Both the position numbers and the translations under genes were made by a program. 10,534 nt of DNA from Candidatus Accumulibacter sp. UBA704 (GTDB lineage: Bacteria > Pseudomonadota > Gammaproteobacteria > Burkholderiales > Rhodocyclaceae). A model generated the notes under the pieces. The model made no database searches. It worked only from the letters and a program-made list of their open reading frames with translations, and was not told the DNA's origin. The stretch lies in the NCBI GenBank assembly GCA_002304785.1, contig DBMG01000171.1, forward strand, positions 1 through 10,534, written 5' to 3'. Of this stretch, positions 1 to 6,006 are shown piece by piece (position 1 is the first letter of the stretch; each line of letters starts with the position of its first letter).

Positions 1-219
1 CAGCACGCTCAATCGCCAGACCGTCGGCGCATGGCGCAGTTCCATGAAATGCAGGGCCACAAGGCTACCCTTGAGCAAGGCCAGCGCCAACACGCCGACG
101 ACGAGCCAGCGACCGGCAGGACCAAACTCGCCAGCAAAGAAGGTAATGGCGGTGGTGACGACCAGCGTCTGCCAGACCGTCAGGGGCGAATAAACCGAAT
201 CACGCGTTGGCATGGGCAT
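1..219 (-). CDS. norF: NorF-like small membrane protein (cytochrome c oxidase subunit IV family), 3' end cut by window edge
   Basis: The 73 visible codons run in frame off the left edge, so the C-terminus is missing. The start at 219 directly abuts the TGA of the norE-like gene (TGAATG), so it is probably translated by coupling; there is no ribosome binding site of its own. A second in-frame ATG lies at 213. Residues 13-30 and about 38-58 are hydrophobic and give two membrane segments, and the end KGSLVALHFMELRHAPTVWR is the loop and second-helix pattern of the prokaryotic cytochrome c oxidase subunit IV family, to which NorF belongs. NorF-type proteins are small two-or-three-helix partners of NorE in NO reductase clusters and are thought to aid Nor activity or assembly. 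The symbol is inferred from family plus position after norB and norE. It could also be called a generic COX4-like protein. Confidence 0.72.
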   Translation of the reverse strand, partial: MPMPTRDSVYSPLTVWQTLVVTTAITFFAGEFGPAGRWLVVGVLALALLKGSLVALHFMELRHAPTVWRLSVL

Positions 220-837
220 TCAATGCATCACATAAACCAGGGGGAAAAGCACCAGCCAGACCAGGTCGACCATGTGCCAGTAGGCAGCTCCACTTTCCAG
301 GCCATTGGCATCTCCGGGCCGATAAACACCGGCGGCGGTCTGCCGCCATAGCACCACCAGCACGACCAAGCCGAGAACGACGTGAAAGAAATGGAAACCG
401 GTCAAGCCAAGGTAGAACATGCTGAACGTGCTGCTCGACAACTCCATGCCAGCCGCAAAGTGGGCGGCATATTCATGCCCCTTGACGACGATGAAGCCCA
501 GCCCGCAGGCGATCGCGCCGAGCAGCGCAGCGGCCGCGCGTTGCGAAGCATCCGCACCCGCGCGACGGACCACCGCTACGGCCTGGGCCACCAGGGCGCT
601 GGACGATACCAGCAGTAGCGTGTTGATCAGGCCCGATTGACGATCGAGGCCGGCCTGCTCCGCGTCGAAAAGCCCAGGATTGCGCGCGCGGGCAAAAGCG
701 TAGGCGAGGAAGAAGACGCCGAAGGCGAGCAGTTCGGCCAGGAGGAAGATCCATACGGCAATATCGCCCTGCAATACCCGCGGTGTAGACAGAACGAGCG
801 AGGACGACGAGGTTCGGGAACTGGACATGGCTGACAT
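220..837 (-). CDS. norE: NorE-like protein, cytochrome c oxidase subunit III family
   Basis: This is a 205-residue membrane protein with five predicted helices (about residues 25-48, 68-90, 100-119, 140-165 and 184-203). The patterns VVKGHEYAAHF (118-128), GLTGFHFFHVVLG (144-156) and YWHMVDLVWLVLFPLVY (186-202) are hallmarks of subunit III of heme-copper oxidases. The short length, with five rather than seven helices, and the place after norB match NorE, an accessory of the cytochrome c-type NO reductase. NorE is not catalytic; in Paracoccus-type clusters it raises NO reductase activity. Two starts three codons apart are possible (837 and 828); neither has a clear Shine-Dalgarno sequence. It follows norB by 59 bp across a strong hairpin and is joined without a gap to the norF-like gene. 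The family is clear; assignment as norE rather than an oxidase subunit rests on context. Confidence 0.82.
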   Translation of the reverse strand: MSAMSSSRTSSSSLVLSTPRVLQGDIAVWIFLLAELLAFGVFFLAYAFARARNPGLFDAEQAGLDRQSGLINTLLLVSSSALVAQAVAVVRRAGADASQRAAAALLGAIACGLGFIVVKGHEYAAHFAAGMELSSSTFSMFYLGLTGFHFFHVVLGLVVLVVLWRQTAAGVYRPGDANGLESGAAYWHMVDLVWLVLFPLVYVMH

Positions 838-858
838 CTGAAAGATTGAAAACACTCG

Positions 859-892
859 GGGAAGGAGGCTGCCGCCGGGCCGCCTCCTTCCC
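859..892 (-). terminator. Strong hairpin between norB and norE (terminator or attenuator/stabiliser)
   Basis: Arms 859-869 (GGGAAGGAGGC on plus) and 882-892 (GCCTCCTTCCC) form a perfect 11-bp stem around a 12-nt GC-rich loop. On the minus strand it begins 4 nt after the norB stop and is followed by CGAGTGTTTTC, which is only a short U-run. It may end part of the norCB message, protect its 3' end, or lower norE/norF expression relative to norCB. The stem is certain; the role is inferred. Confidence 0.6.
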
Positions 893-896
893 GATC

Positions 897-2279
897 TCAG
901 GACGCCCTGGCCTCCGCCGGTCTGCCCCCAACGAAGAAACTCGCGAGGTAGGCCAGCAGGCCGATCAGAAAGATCACTCCGGCCCATTCGCGCATCCAGT
1001 AGAAGAGCGACACCTGATCCTGCACAACCATGAAGGGTTGCGGGTCGCTGGCGAGGCGCTGCAGCCAGATTTGCAAGATGCCGGCGGCAGTCAGGAACAG
1101 CGTGATGAACACCATCGACACGGTCATCAGCCAGAAGCTCCACATTTCCAGAACCTGCGACTTCTCGCTGTTGGCCTGACGACCGCGCAGCAGGGGCATC
1201 GCATAGGAGATCATGGTCAGATTAACCATTACGTAGGCGCCGTAGAAGGCCATGTGGCCATGTGCCGCGGTGATCTGGCTGCCGTGCGTGTAGTAGTTGA
1301 CCGGGGCCAGCGTGTGTAGGAAGCCCCACACGCCAGCGCCGAGGAAGGACATCACGCCGGTGCCGAGCGCCCACAGTGTGGCCGCCTTGTTCGGATGCTC
1401 GCGGCGGCGGCGGTTGACCATGTTGAAGGCAAAGACGGTCAGGGCGAAGAAGGGAATGGGTTCTAACGCAGAGAACACCGAACCGACCCATTGCCAATAT
1501 TCCGGGGTGCCGATCCAGAAGTAATGGTGACCGGTGCCGAGCAGACCGGTCACCAAGGTCAGTGTGATGATGACGTAAAGCCACTTCTCGATCACCTCGC
1601 GGTCGACGCCGGTGATCTTGATCAGCACGAAGGCCAGCATCGCGCCAAGGATCAGTTCCCATACGCCTTCGACCCACAGGTGAACGACGTACCACCAGAA
1701 CATCTTGTCGAGCACGATATTGACCGGGTTGTAGAAGGCGAAGAGGAAAAAGATCGCCAGTCCCCACAACCCGAGCAACAGGACCGACGTGATGGCGGTC
1801 TTGCGGCCCTTAAGTACGGTCATGGTGATGTTGAATAGGAACGCCAGCGCCACCACGACGATGCCGATCTTGGTTGGCAACGGCTGTTCGAGGAACTCTC
1901 GTCCCATTGTTTCCAGCAGGTCGTTGCCCGTCATCTTCGCCAACGTGGCGTACGGGACGGCCAGATAACCGACAACGGTCAGTGCACCGGCGACCAGGAA
2001 TACCCAGAACAGGATGATGGCCAGCTTCGGACTCCACAGCTCGGTTTCAGATTCCTCCGGCACCAAGTAGTAGGCGGCGCCCATGAAGCCGAACAGTAGC
2101 CAGACGATGAGCAGGTTGGTGTGGACCATGCGCGCCACATTGAACGGGATCGCCGGAAAGAGGAAATCGCCGATCACGTACTGAAGCCCCATGATCAGGC
2201 CGAAAATAATCTGGCCGACGAACAGGCCGATCGCCGCTACAAAATAGGGCTTGGCAACCGCTTGCGATGAGTATTGCAT
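897..2279 (-). CDS. norB: Nitric oxide reductase catalytic subunit (cNor, subunit B)
   Basis: A 460-residue, 12-helix member of the heme-copper oxidase superfamily that reduces two NO to N2O in the cytoplasmic membrane, taking electrons through NorC. All expected ligands are visible: H53 (MVHTNLLIVW) and H342 for low-spin heme b, H340 for heme b3 (TAAHGHMAFYG), and H200, H251 and H252 for the non-heme iron FeB (HLWVEGVWE; GTGHHYFWIG). The glutamates that distinguish NO reductases from oxidases are at E204 (H200+4) and E273 (ALEPIPF), with the same spacings as E211 and E280 of the Pseudomonas enzyme. It has no quinol-oxidising N-terminal extension, so it is the cytochrome c-dependent type, in line with a separate norC 26 bp upstream. 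The start at 2279 has AAGGAG seven bases upstream; a longer reading to 2546 would overlap norC and is not supported. Length is normal for the family. Confidence 0.98.
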   Translation of the reverse strand: MQYSSQAVAKPYFVAAIGLFVGQIIFGLIMGLQYVIGDFLFPAIPFNVARMVHTNLLIVWLLFGFMGAAYYLVPEESETELWSPKLAIILFWVFLVAGALTVVGYLAVPYATLAKMTGNDLLETMGREFLEQPLPTKIGIVVVALAFLFNITMTVLKGRKTAITSVLLLGLWGLAIFFLFAFYNPVNIVLDKMFWWYVVHLWVEGVWELILGAMLAFVLIKITGVDREVIEKWLYVIITLTLVTGLLGTGHHYFWIGTPEYWQWVGSVFSALEPIPFFALTVFAFNMVNRRRREHPNKAATLWALGTGVMSFLGAGVWGFLHTLAPVNYYTHGSQITAAHGHMAFYGAYVMVNLTMISYAMPLLRGRQANSEKSQVLEMWSFWLMTVSMVFITLFLTAAGILQIWLQRLASDPQPFMVVQDQVSLFYWMREWAGVIFLIGLLAYLASFFVGGRPAEARAS

Positions 2280-2305
2280 GACGCTCTCCTTGTTGTTGGC
2301 CTGGA

Positions 2306-2734
2306 TCAACCCTGATTGTTGGGCGGCCACTTGGCCGTATCGATCGTGCTGACGTGTTTGAGGAAAGCCGTGATGGCCTCGAGTTCGCGCTCGGTCAGGT
2401 TGAACTGAGGCATGCTGCGCCGCCCCGGGATGCCGTCCACCGGACGGCTGGTGATGAAGGCCTTGACCCCTTCTTCGCCGTAGCGAGTCACCACGTTGCC
2501 GAGTTCGGGCGCGAAATAGGCGCCTTCGCCAAGAAGCGTATGGCACCCGATGCAGTTCCGCGTTTCCCAGACCTTCTTGCCTTCAGCGACCAGCGGCGTG
2601 ATGTTCTGTCGCATGTCGCGCTTTGGAAGCGCGCGTACAGTATCGAACGTCAGCCCGAGGAACAGGAGAAAGAAAAAGACTGACCCCCCGTAGAAAACAT
2701 TGCGCGCCATCGATTTGGTAAACACCCCGCTCAT
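2306..2734 (-). CDS. norC: Nitric oxide reductase cytochrome c subunit
   Basis: A 142-residue membrane-anchored monoheme cytochrome c that passes electrons from periplasmic donors to NorB. The N-terminal helix at about residues 12-30 (NVFYGGSVFFFLLFLGLTF) acts as an uncleaved anchor. The heme motif CIGCH is at 61-65 (H65 axial ligand), and M108 in RRSMPQF is the probable second axial ligand. GEGAYFAPELGNV just after the heme motif is strongly conserved in NorC. The start at 2734 is preceded by AAGGAGGA (2739-2746). It is first in the norCB unit, 165 bp downstream of the nnrS stop, with an FNR/DNR-type promoter in that gap. Length and motifs are typical of the family. Confidence 0.98.
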   Translation of the reverse strand: MSGVFTKSMARNVFYGGSVFFFLLFLGLTFDTVRALPKRDMRQNITPLVAEGKKVWETRNCIGCHTLLGEGAYFAPELGNVVTRYGEEGVKAFITSRPVDGIPGRRSMPQFNLTERELEAITAFLKHVSTIDTAKWPPNNQG

Positions 2735-2771
2735 TCGGTCCTCCTTCGTTCATGGTGATCAACGCGTACAG

Positions 2772-2777
2772 GTTATG
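2772..2777 (-). promoter_or_regulatory. Candidate -10 element of the norCB promoter
   Basis: The minus strand reads CATAAC here (4 of 6 to TATAAT). A start of transcription near 2763-2766 would place the FNR-like dyad at about -40 and leave a leader of about 30 nt before norC. This is the class II geometry of FNR/DNR-activated promoters, where no good -35 is needed. The hexamer alone is weak; the spacing makes it credible. Confidence 0.5.
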
Positions 2778-2797
2778 TTCGCGAAGGCGATACTACA

Positions 2798-2811
2798 TTG
2801 ATTCAGATTAA
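2798..2811 (-). promoter_or_regulatory. FNR/DNR/NnrR-type binding site upstream of norC
   Basis: On plus the site reads TTGAT-TCAG-ATTAA, one base from the consensus TTGAT-N4-ATCAA bound by FNR, DNR and NnrR regulators, which activate nor genes under low oxygen and NO. Its centre lies about 70 bp from the norC start and about 41 bp from the inferred transcription start. A second, weaker match (TTCAT-GGTG-ATCAA, 2749-2762) sits in the leader and could serve repression or be chance. Confidence 0.65.
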
Positions 2812-2899
2812 AAGCCGACTAAAAAAGTCAAGATTACCCCACAGAAATAAAGGGTTTATGCCTGCGTCCGTTTCATTCGTCGAAATGCCACTGGTATTC

Positions 2900-4063
2900 T
2901 CAGTGTTCCTTCCCATCAACGCGTGCCGCCAGCAGGAACGGGATATAGCGCCAAGCCAGCAACGCAAAGCTGGCGAACCAACAAAAGGCCGCGAGATCGA
3001 TCCAGCGCATGTACAACCGAGGGGCCAGCTGCGGCATGACAATCCGGGCGACGAAGCCGGCCATCATGATCCACAGCGCCGCCTTGTCGAGGCCACCGAA
3101 GATCACCTTGCGCCCGGTATGCCCATTGCAGATACGGGTCAACATGGCCGGAATGATCAGGCCCATGACGCCGAAGGTAAACACGTGCACCGAGACGCTG
3201 CCGACCCAGGCGACGGCCATCACGGTGTTCACGAACTCGATCAGGAGTTGGGCGACGATGCCCAGGTAGCCCAGGTACATGATGCCGAGGTCGAGCCGGC
3301 GCATGGCCAGCAGCGGCTTCCAGAAGGCCAGGCGGAAGAGCAAGAGCAGCGCGAGCAGCAACGCGGCCCCGCCCACGAGCGTTCGCGGCAGGAAGCCTTC
3401 GGCGACGAAAACCAGCGCGAGCAGCTTGATCGAGCGGTCGAGCCAGATATTGCGCAGGATCGCCACCTGGAAGACATTCGTCATGAACTGCGTCAGCGTG
3501 CGTTCGAGCATGACCAGGAAGGCCATGCGGAACAGCGCGATGGCCATGCCCGAACCGGCGGCGAAGTACGCCTCGCTGAGCAGGAACTGCTTGGCGACGA
3601 CGAAGAGCGGCAGAATGATCAGGAACGCCCAGTTCTCCGAACGATAGCTGTCGTTCTCGCGATGATGAAGCAATGTCCAGAGCAGCATGGCGATGATCGT
3701 CGCCAGGAACAGATTGTTGGTGATGGCAAACGTCATCGGAGAAAGACTGCCCGCGAACCACATGCCTCCGCGCTCGACCAGCCAGAAGAGCACGAGCATC
3801 ATCAGCAGGGGGCCGTGGTAGCCGCGAATCTTCACCCAGTTCTTGGTCGCGGTCAGCATGAACCCCCCCAGCACGGCCCAGCCGAAGCCGAAGAGCATTT
3901 CGTGCGCATGCCACTGGACGGGCGAGAAGGACGCCTGCGGCGCCGGTAACTTGCCCGAGAACATCAGCACCCAGGCGATGGGCAGGAGCGCCCCGGCCAG
4001 GAAGGCCAGCGCAAAGAACGGCCGGAAGCCGACGAGCCAGATGGGTTGTTCGGAGATTTTCAT
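2900..4063 (-). CDS. nnrS: NnrS family heme/copper membrane protein
   Basis: A 387-residue protein with about 12 hydrophobic helices. It opens with the NnrS pattern PIWLVGFRPFF (7-17), followed by QWHAHEMLFGFGWAVLGGF (50-68; H52 and H54) and, near the end, SVHVFTFGVMGLIIPAML (291-308; H293) and NGHTGRKV (313-320; H315). The conserved histidines are likely heme or copper ligands. NnrS was described in Rhodobacter sphaeroides as a heme- and copper-containing membrane protein expressed with nir and nor genes; in Vibrio cholerae it relieves NO stress, possibly by limiting NO damage to the cellular iron pool. The start at 4063 overlaps the stop of the upstream gene by one base (TGATG), with GAGG nine bases upstream, so translation is coupled. 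It is last in the DUF59-DUF2249-12TM-nnrS operon and directly precedes norCB. Confidence 0.95.
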   Translation of the reverse strand: MKISEQPIWLVGFRPFFALAFLAGALLPIAWVLMFSGKLPAPQASFSPVQWHAHEMLFGFGWAVLGGFMLTATKNWVKIRGYHGPLLMMLVLFWLVERGGMWFAGSLSPMTFAITNNLFLATIIAMLLWTLLHHRENDSYRSENWAFLIILPLFVVAKQFLLSEAYFAAGSGMAIALFRMAFLVMLERTLTQFMTNVFQVAILRNIWLDRSIKLLALVFVAEGFLPRTLVGGAALLLALLLLFRLAFWKPLLAMRRLDLGIMYLGYLGIVAQLLIEFVNTVMAVAWVGSVSVHVFTFGVMGLIIPAMLTRICNGHTGRKVIFGGLDKAALWIMMAGFVARIVMPQLAPRLYMRWIDLAAFCWFASFALLAWRYIPFLLAARVDGKEH

Positions 4064-5184
4064 CAGTTTGCCTCTGCCGAAGAAGTGCATTGCCGCGAAT
4101 CGAGCCGGGTACCCACCTTCCCGCGCAGGATGCCGATCACCAGGACCGCGATGAACGCCAGCAGCGCGTAGGCGTTGGCCAGTCCGCCGATGCGGCGCAA
4201 GGTAAAGTCGCCGGCGATTCCGCCGCACACGCGCAACAGAAGCGTCGTGTGCAGTGCCACCAGCGGCAGGTAGAAGGAGACGTGATACGGAATCTTTACC
4301 CGGGCCACCGCCGGAAAGATGATCGGTGCATGACCGAGCACCATCGAGAATACGAAGCCCAGCCCGACGGCATGCAGGGTGCTGTCGCGCCAGGCGTGGC
4401 CCAGTGCGAAGCCTCCGCCGGTGCCGAGAATGCCGGCGACTCCCAGCCAGACGTAACCGGTCAGCAGGCACAGTGCGATGAAGCGCGGCAGGCCGTCGCG
4501 GCGAACGTTGCGCGAGGCGATGTCGAAGGCCAGCAGCCAGGCCGCCAGAGATAACAACGCGACGGAGAACAGCGCCAGGCCATGGCCCTCCTCGTAGAGA
4601 GACAGCGCCGCGCCGGCCAGCAGCGCGCCGACGATGGCGAAAAAGACCCGGCGGGCCGCCCGCGGCGTCGGAATGAAGCGGCTCAACTCCAGTCGTTCGC
4701 CGCCGATGGTCAGGACGAGGAAGGCGAACCACCACGGCGTCGCAACGCTCGTCGCGCCAAAAACGAACCAGACGAGATTGCCGACTGCCCAGCACAGCGC
4801 GCCGCTGGCCAGCACCACGGTGAACGGCGCCAGAAGGCGGCGCAGCACCTGGATACTGGCGGCCAGCATGATGGCCGAGGCGACGAGAGAGAGCCCTTGG
4901 GGAACAACGAGCGGCGCGCCGCCGAGCAAGGCCACGCCGCCGGCGCCGGCCGCCGCGGGCGCCAGATACGCCCAGGCGCGTCCGAGCGCCACCGCGCGCT
5001 CCAGGCTGATCACCGTGCCGAAGAAGGCCGAGACCATCAACGCCCCGTGCACGCCCGAGGCGTTCGCCGCGATCGTCGGGACATCCCAGCCGAGCCGGGC
5101 CAGTCCCGCGAGCACGCCGCCGAGCAGGGACAGCATGCCCAGCACCAGGATCGGCAGGCGGGCGAGCGGGCGAACGTCGTTCAT
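4063..5184 (-). CDS. 12-helix membrane protein coupled to NnrS, function unknown
   Basis: A 373-residue, very hydrophobic protein. I count 12 likely helices (about residues 8-30, 44-66, 70-90, 94-116, 121-143, 148-168, 178-198, 201-223, 233-254, 268-292, 301-320 and 333-355), the same number as NnrS. Histidines at or near helices include H46 (ASGVHGALMVSAFFG), H271 (STLHAVGLGFVF), H285 (MVLGHAPIIFPA), H301 and H312. H271 and H285 sit in a stretch resembling the VHVFTFGVMGLIIPAM/GH region of NnrS, suggesting a divergent NnrS-like metal- or heme-binding protein; this is inference. The start at 5184 has GAGGA four bases upstream; its stop overlaps the nnrS start by one base and it lies 10 bp after the DUF2249 gene. 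I do not recognise a named family. A role in NO tolerance or in assembly of a metal cofactor fits its neighbours. Confidence 0.85.
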   Translation of the reverse strand: MNDVRPLARLPILVLGMLSLLGGVLAGLARLGWDVPTIAANASGVHGALMVSAFFGTVISLERAVALGRAWAYLAPAAAGAGGVALLGGAPLVVPQGLSLVASAIMLAASIQVLRRLLAPFTVVLASGALCWAVGNLVWFVFGATSVATPWWFAFLVLTIGGERLELSRFIPTPRAARRVFFAIVGALLAGAALSLYEEGHGLALFSVALLSLAAWLLAFDIASRNVRRDGLPRFIALCLLTGYVWLGVAGILGTGGGFALGHAWRDSTLHAVGLGFVFSMVLGHAPIIFPAVARVKIPYHVSFYLPLVALHTTLLLRVCGGIAGDFTLRRIGGLANAYALLAFIAVLVIGILRGKVGTRLDSRQCTSSAEAN

Positions 5185-5194
5185 GGTTCCTCTT

Positions 5195-5479
5195 TTAGTG
5201 ACAGCAGCCTTTGGCGACGGTGGGCGAGTCGCTTTCTCCGACCTTGCCAATCCTGACCTGCCAGACCTCCGGTCCCTTCTCGACGTATTCCCACGTGAAT
5301 TCGCCGGCCGATTCGGCCTGGAACTGATAGAACAGCGGTTTCGGGTCGTGATCGTTGACCAGCAGCAGCGCTTCGCCGGGAAGAAGGCCGTCGAAAGTGC
5401 CGAAGATCAGCGGATGCCGCTCGCGCGGCACGATGGTGCGGACATCGACGATCGTCTTGAAAGCTTGCGGGGTAGTCAT
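5195..5479 (-). CDS. Standalone DUF2249 domain protein
   Basis: A 94-residue soluble protein. The core VDVRTIVPRERHPLIFGTFD (11-30) with LPGEALLLVNDHDPKPLFYQ (33-52) is the DUF2249 signature: R/H-P-IF...F..L..G....NDHDP.PL. The domain ends with a basic VWQVRIGK strand and a C-terminal GCCH (91-94) that could bind a metal. DUF2249 is often fused to, or encoded beside, hemerythrin-like and other NO-related proteins in denitrifiers and has a TusA/SirA-like small alpha/beta fold; its biochemical role is not settled. The start at 5479 is chosen because AGGAG lies seven bases upstream and the DUF2249 core begins just after; the longer open frame overlaps the DUF59 gene. It is the second gene of the operon, 68 bp after the DUF59 gene and 10 bp before the membrane protein. 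Confidence 0.92.
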   Translation of the reverse strand: MTTPQAFKTIVDVRTIVPRERHPLIFGTFDGLLPGEALLLVNDHDPKPLFYQFQAESAGEFTWEYVEKGPEVWQVRIGKVGESDSPTVAKGCCH

Positions 5480-5547
5480 GGTGTGGCTCCTGTACATCGG
5501 GTGTGAAAAACTGGTTCGAAAAATCGTGGCAGAGGACTGACCGGCCT

Positions 5548-5916
5548 TCACTCCGACCAGCCGAGGGTTTCCTTGGCGCGCTTGCTCATCATCGAGGGCT
5601 CCCAGGGCGGATTCCAGACCAACGAAATATCCGGCTCGCCGCTGCCCGGAAATCCGGCGGCAAGTACCGTACGCGCCTCGTCGACGATCATCTCGCCCAG
5701 CGGGCACGCCGGCGACGTCATCGTCATTTCGACGCGGACTCCTGCAGCACCGGCGTCGATGCGGTAGATAAGACCGAGATCGACGATATTCACCCCGACC
5801 TCGGGGTCGATGACCTGTCGCAAAAGATCGCGGACACGCTCATCATCCGACACGGTCGCTGGAGGGTTTTCGCTCTGATTTGCTCGCAATTCGGGTTCGA
5901 TGGCCACGGCGTTCAT
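5548..5916 (-). CDS. MIP18/DUF59 family protein (iron-sulfur assembly type)
   Basis: A 122-residue protein. Residues 26-105 form a MIP18 (DUF59) domain: VRDLLRQVIDPEVGVNIVDLGLIYRI (28-53, shown here only as a landmark of the DPEVGxNIVDLGLIY motif), then TSPACPLGEMI (67-77) with the conserved cysteine C71, and a C-terminal WNPPWEPSMMS (101-111) as in PaaD/SufT-like members. Such proteins help in iron-sulfur cluster maturation or delivery. In this place a plausible client is a cluster damaged by NO, or the cluster of NsrR itself; that is inference. It is first in a minus-strand operon, divergent from nsrR. The ATG at 5916 has no Shine-Dalgarno sequence and sits directly against the NsrR-like dyad and a TATACT -10, so the message may be leaderless. 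No better in-frame start is apparent. Confidence 0.9.
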   Translation of the reverse strand: MNAVAIEPELRANQSENPPATVSDDERVRDLLRQVIDPEVGVNIVDLGLIYRIDAGAAGVRVEMTMTSPACPLGEMIVDEARTVLAAGFPGSGEPDISLVWNPPWEPSMMSKRAKETLGWSE

Positions 5917-5939
5917 AAGAAGTATAATTTATACATGTT
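5917..5939. promoter_or_regulatory. Candidate NsrR operator 1 (with -10 of the DUF59 operon)
   Basis: The dyad is AAGAAGTATAA - T - TTATACATGTT: two 11-bp arms around one base, 9 of 11 positions symmetric, with the 13-bp core 5922-5934 a perfect palindrome. NsrR of proteobacteria binds 11-1-11 dyads built from AAGATGYATTT-like half-sites, which this follows well. Minus-strand TATACT (5921-5926) inside it could be the -10 of the DUF59 operon, and plus-strand TATAAT (5923-5928) a -10 toward nsrR, so bound NsrR would block both. Confidence 0.65.
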
Positions 5940-5963
5940 AATAATAACGACATCGCCAGAGTA

Positions 5964-5986
5964 AAGCAATATAATTAGTACATCTT
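5964..5986. promoter_or_regulatory. Candidate NsrR operator 2 and nsrR promoter -10
   Basis: AAGCAATATAA - T - TAGTACATCTT has one good half-site (right arm reverse complement AAGATGTACTA) and one degenerate half, 6 of 11 symmetric. Its centre is 47 bp from that of the first dyad. It contains plus-strand TATAAT (5970-5975), a good -10 for nsrR with a leader of about 25 nt; no convincing -35 is seen. It points to autoregulation of nsrR, with lower confidence than the first site. Confidence 0.45.
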
Positions 5987-6006
5987 TAAAACTTCGAGCG
6001 AAGACC

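Noticed and set aside
838..1143. N-terminal extension of the norE-like protein to 1143
   Set aside because: It overlaps the norB coding end and the hairpin; the added residues are arginine/glycine-rich noise.
2280..2546. N-terminal extension of norB to 2546
   Set aside because: It would run through norC, and AAGGAG precedes the start at 2279, where the normal NorB N-terminus begins.
2798..3949. Long plus-strand open frame of 383 codons opposite nnrS
   Set aside because: It is rich in H, Q, E, D and R with no hydrophobic or domain pattern, as expected from the complement of a GC-rich membrane protein gene; nnrS is certain.
4582..5506. Long plus-strand frames opposite the 12TM and DUF2249 genes
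   Set aside because: Low-complexity A/R/P/E composition, no ribosome binding site, and conserved genes on the other strand.
5480..5707. N-terminal extension of the DUF2249 protein
   Set aside because: It overlaps the DUF59 gene, and a good ribosome binding site precedes 5479.
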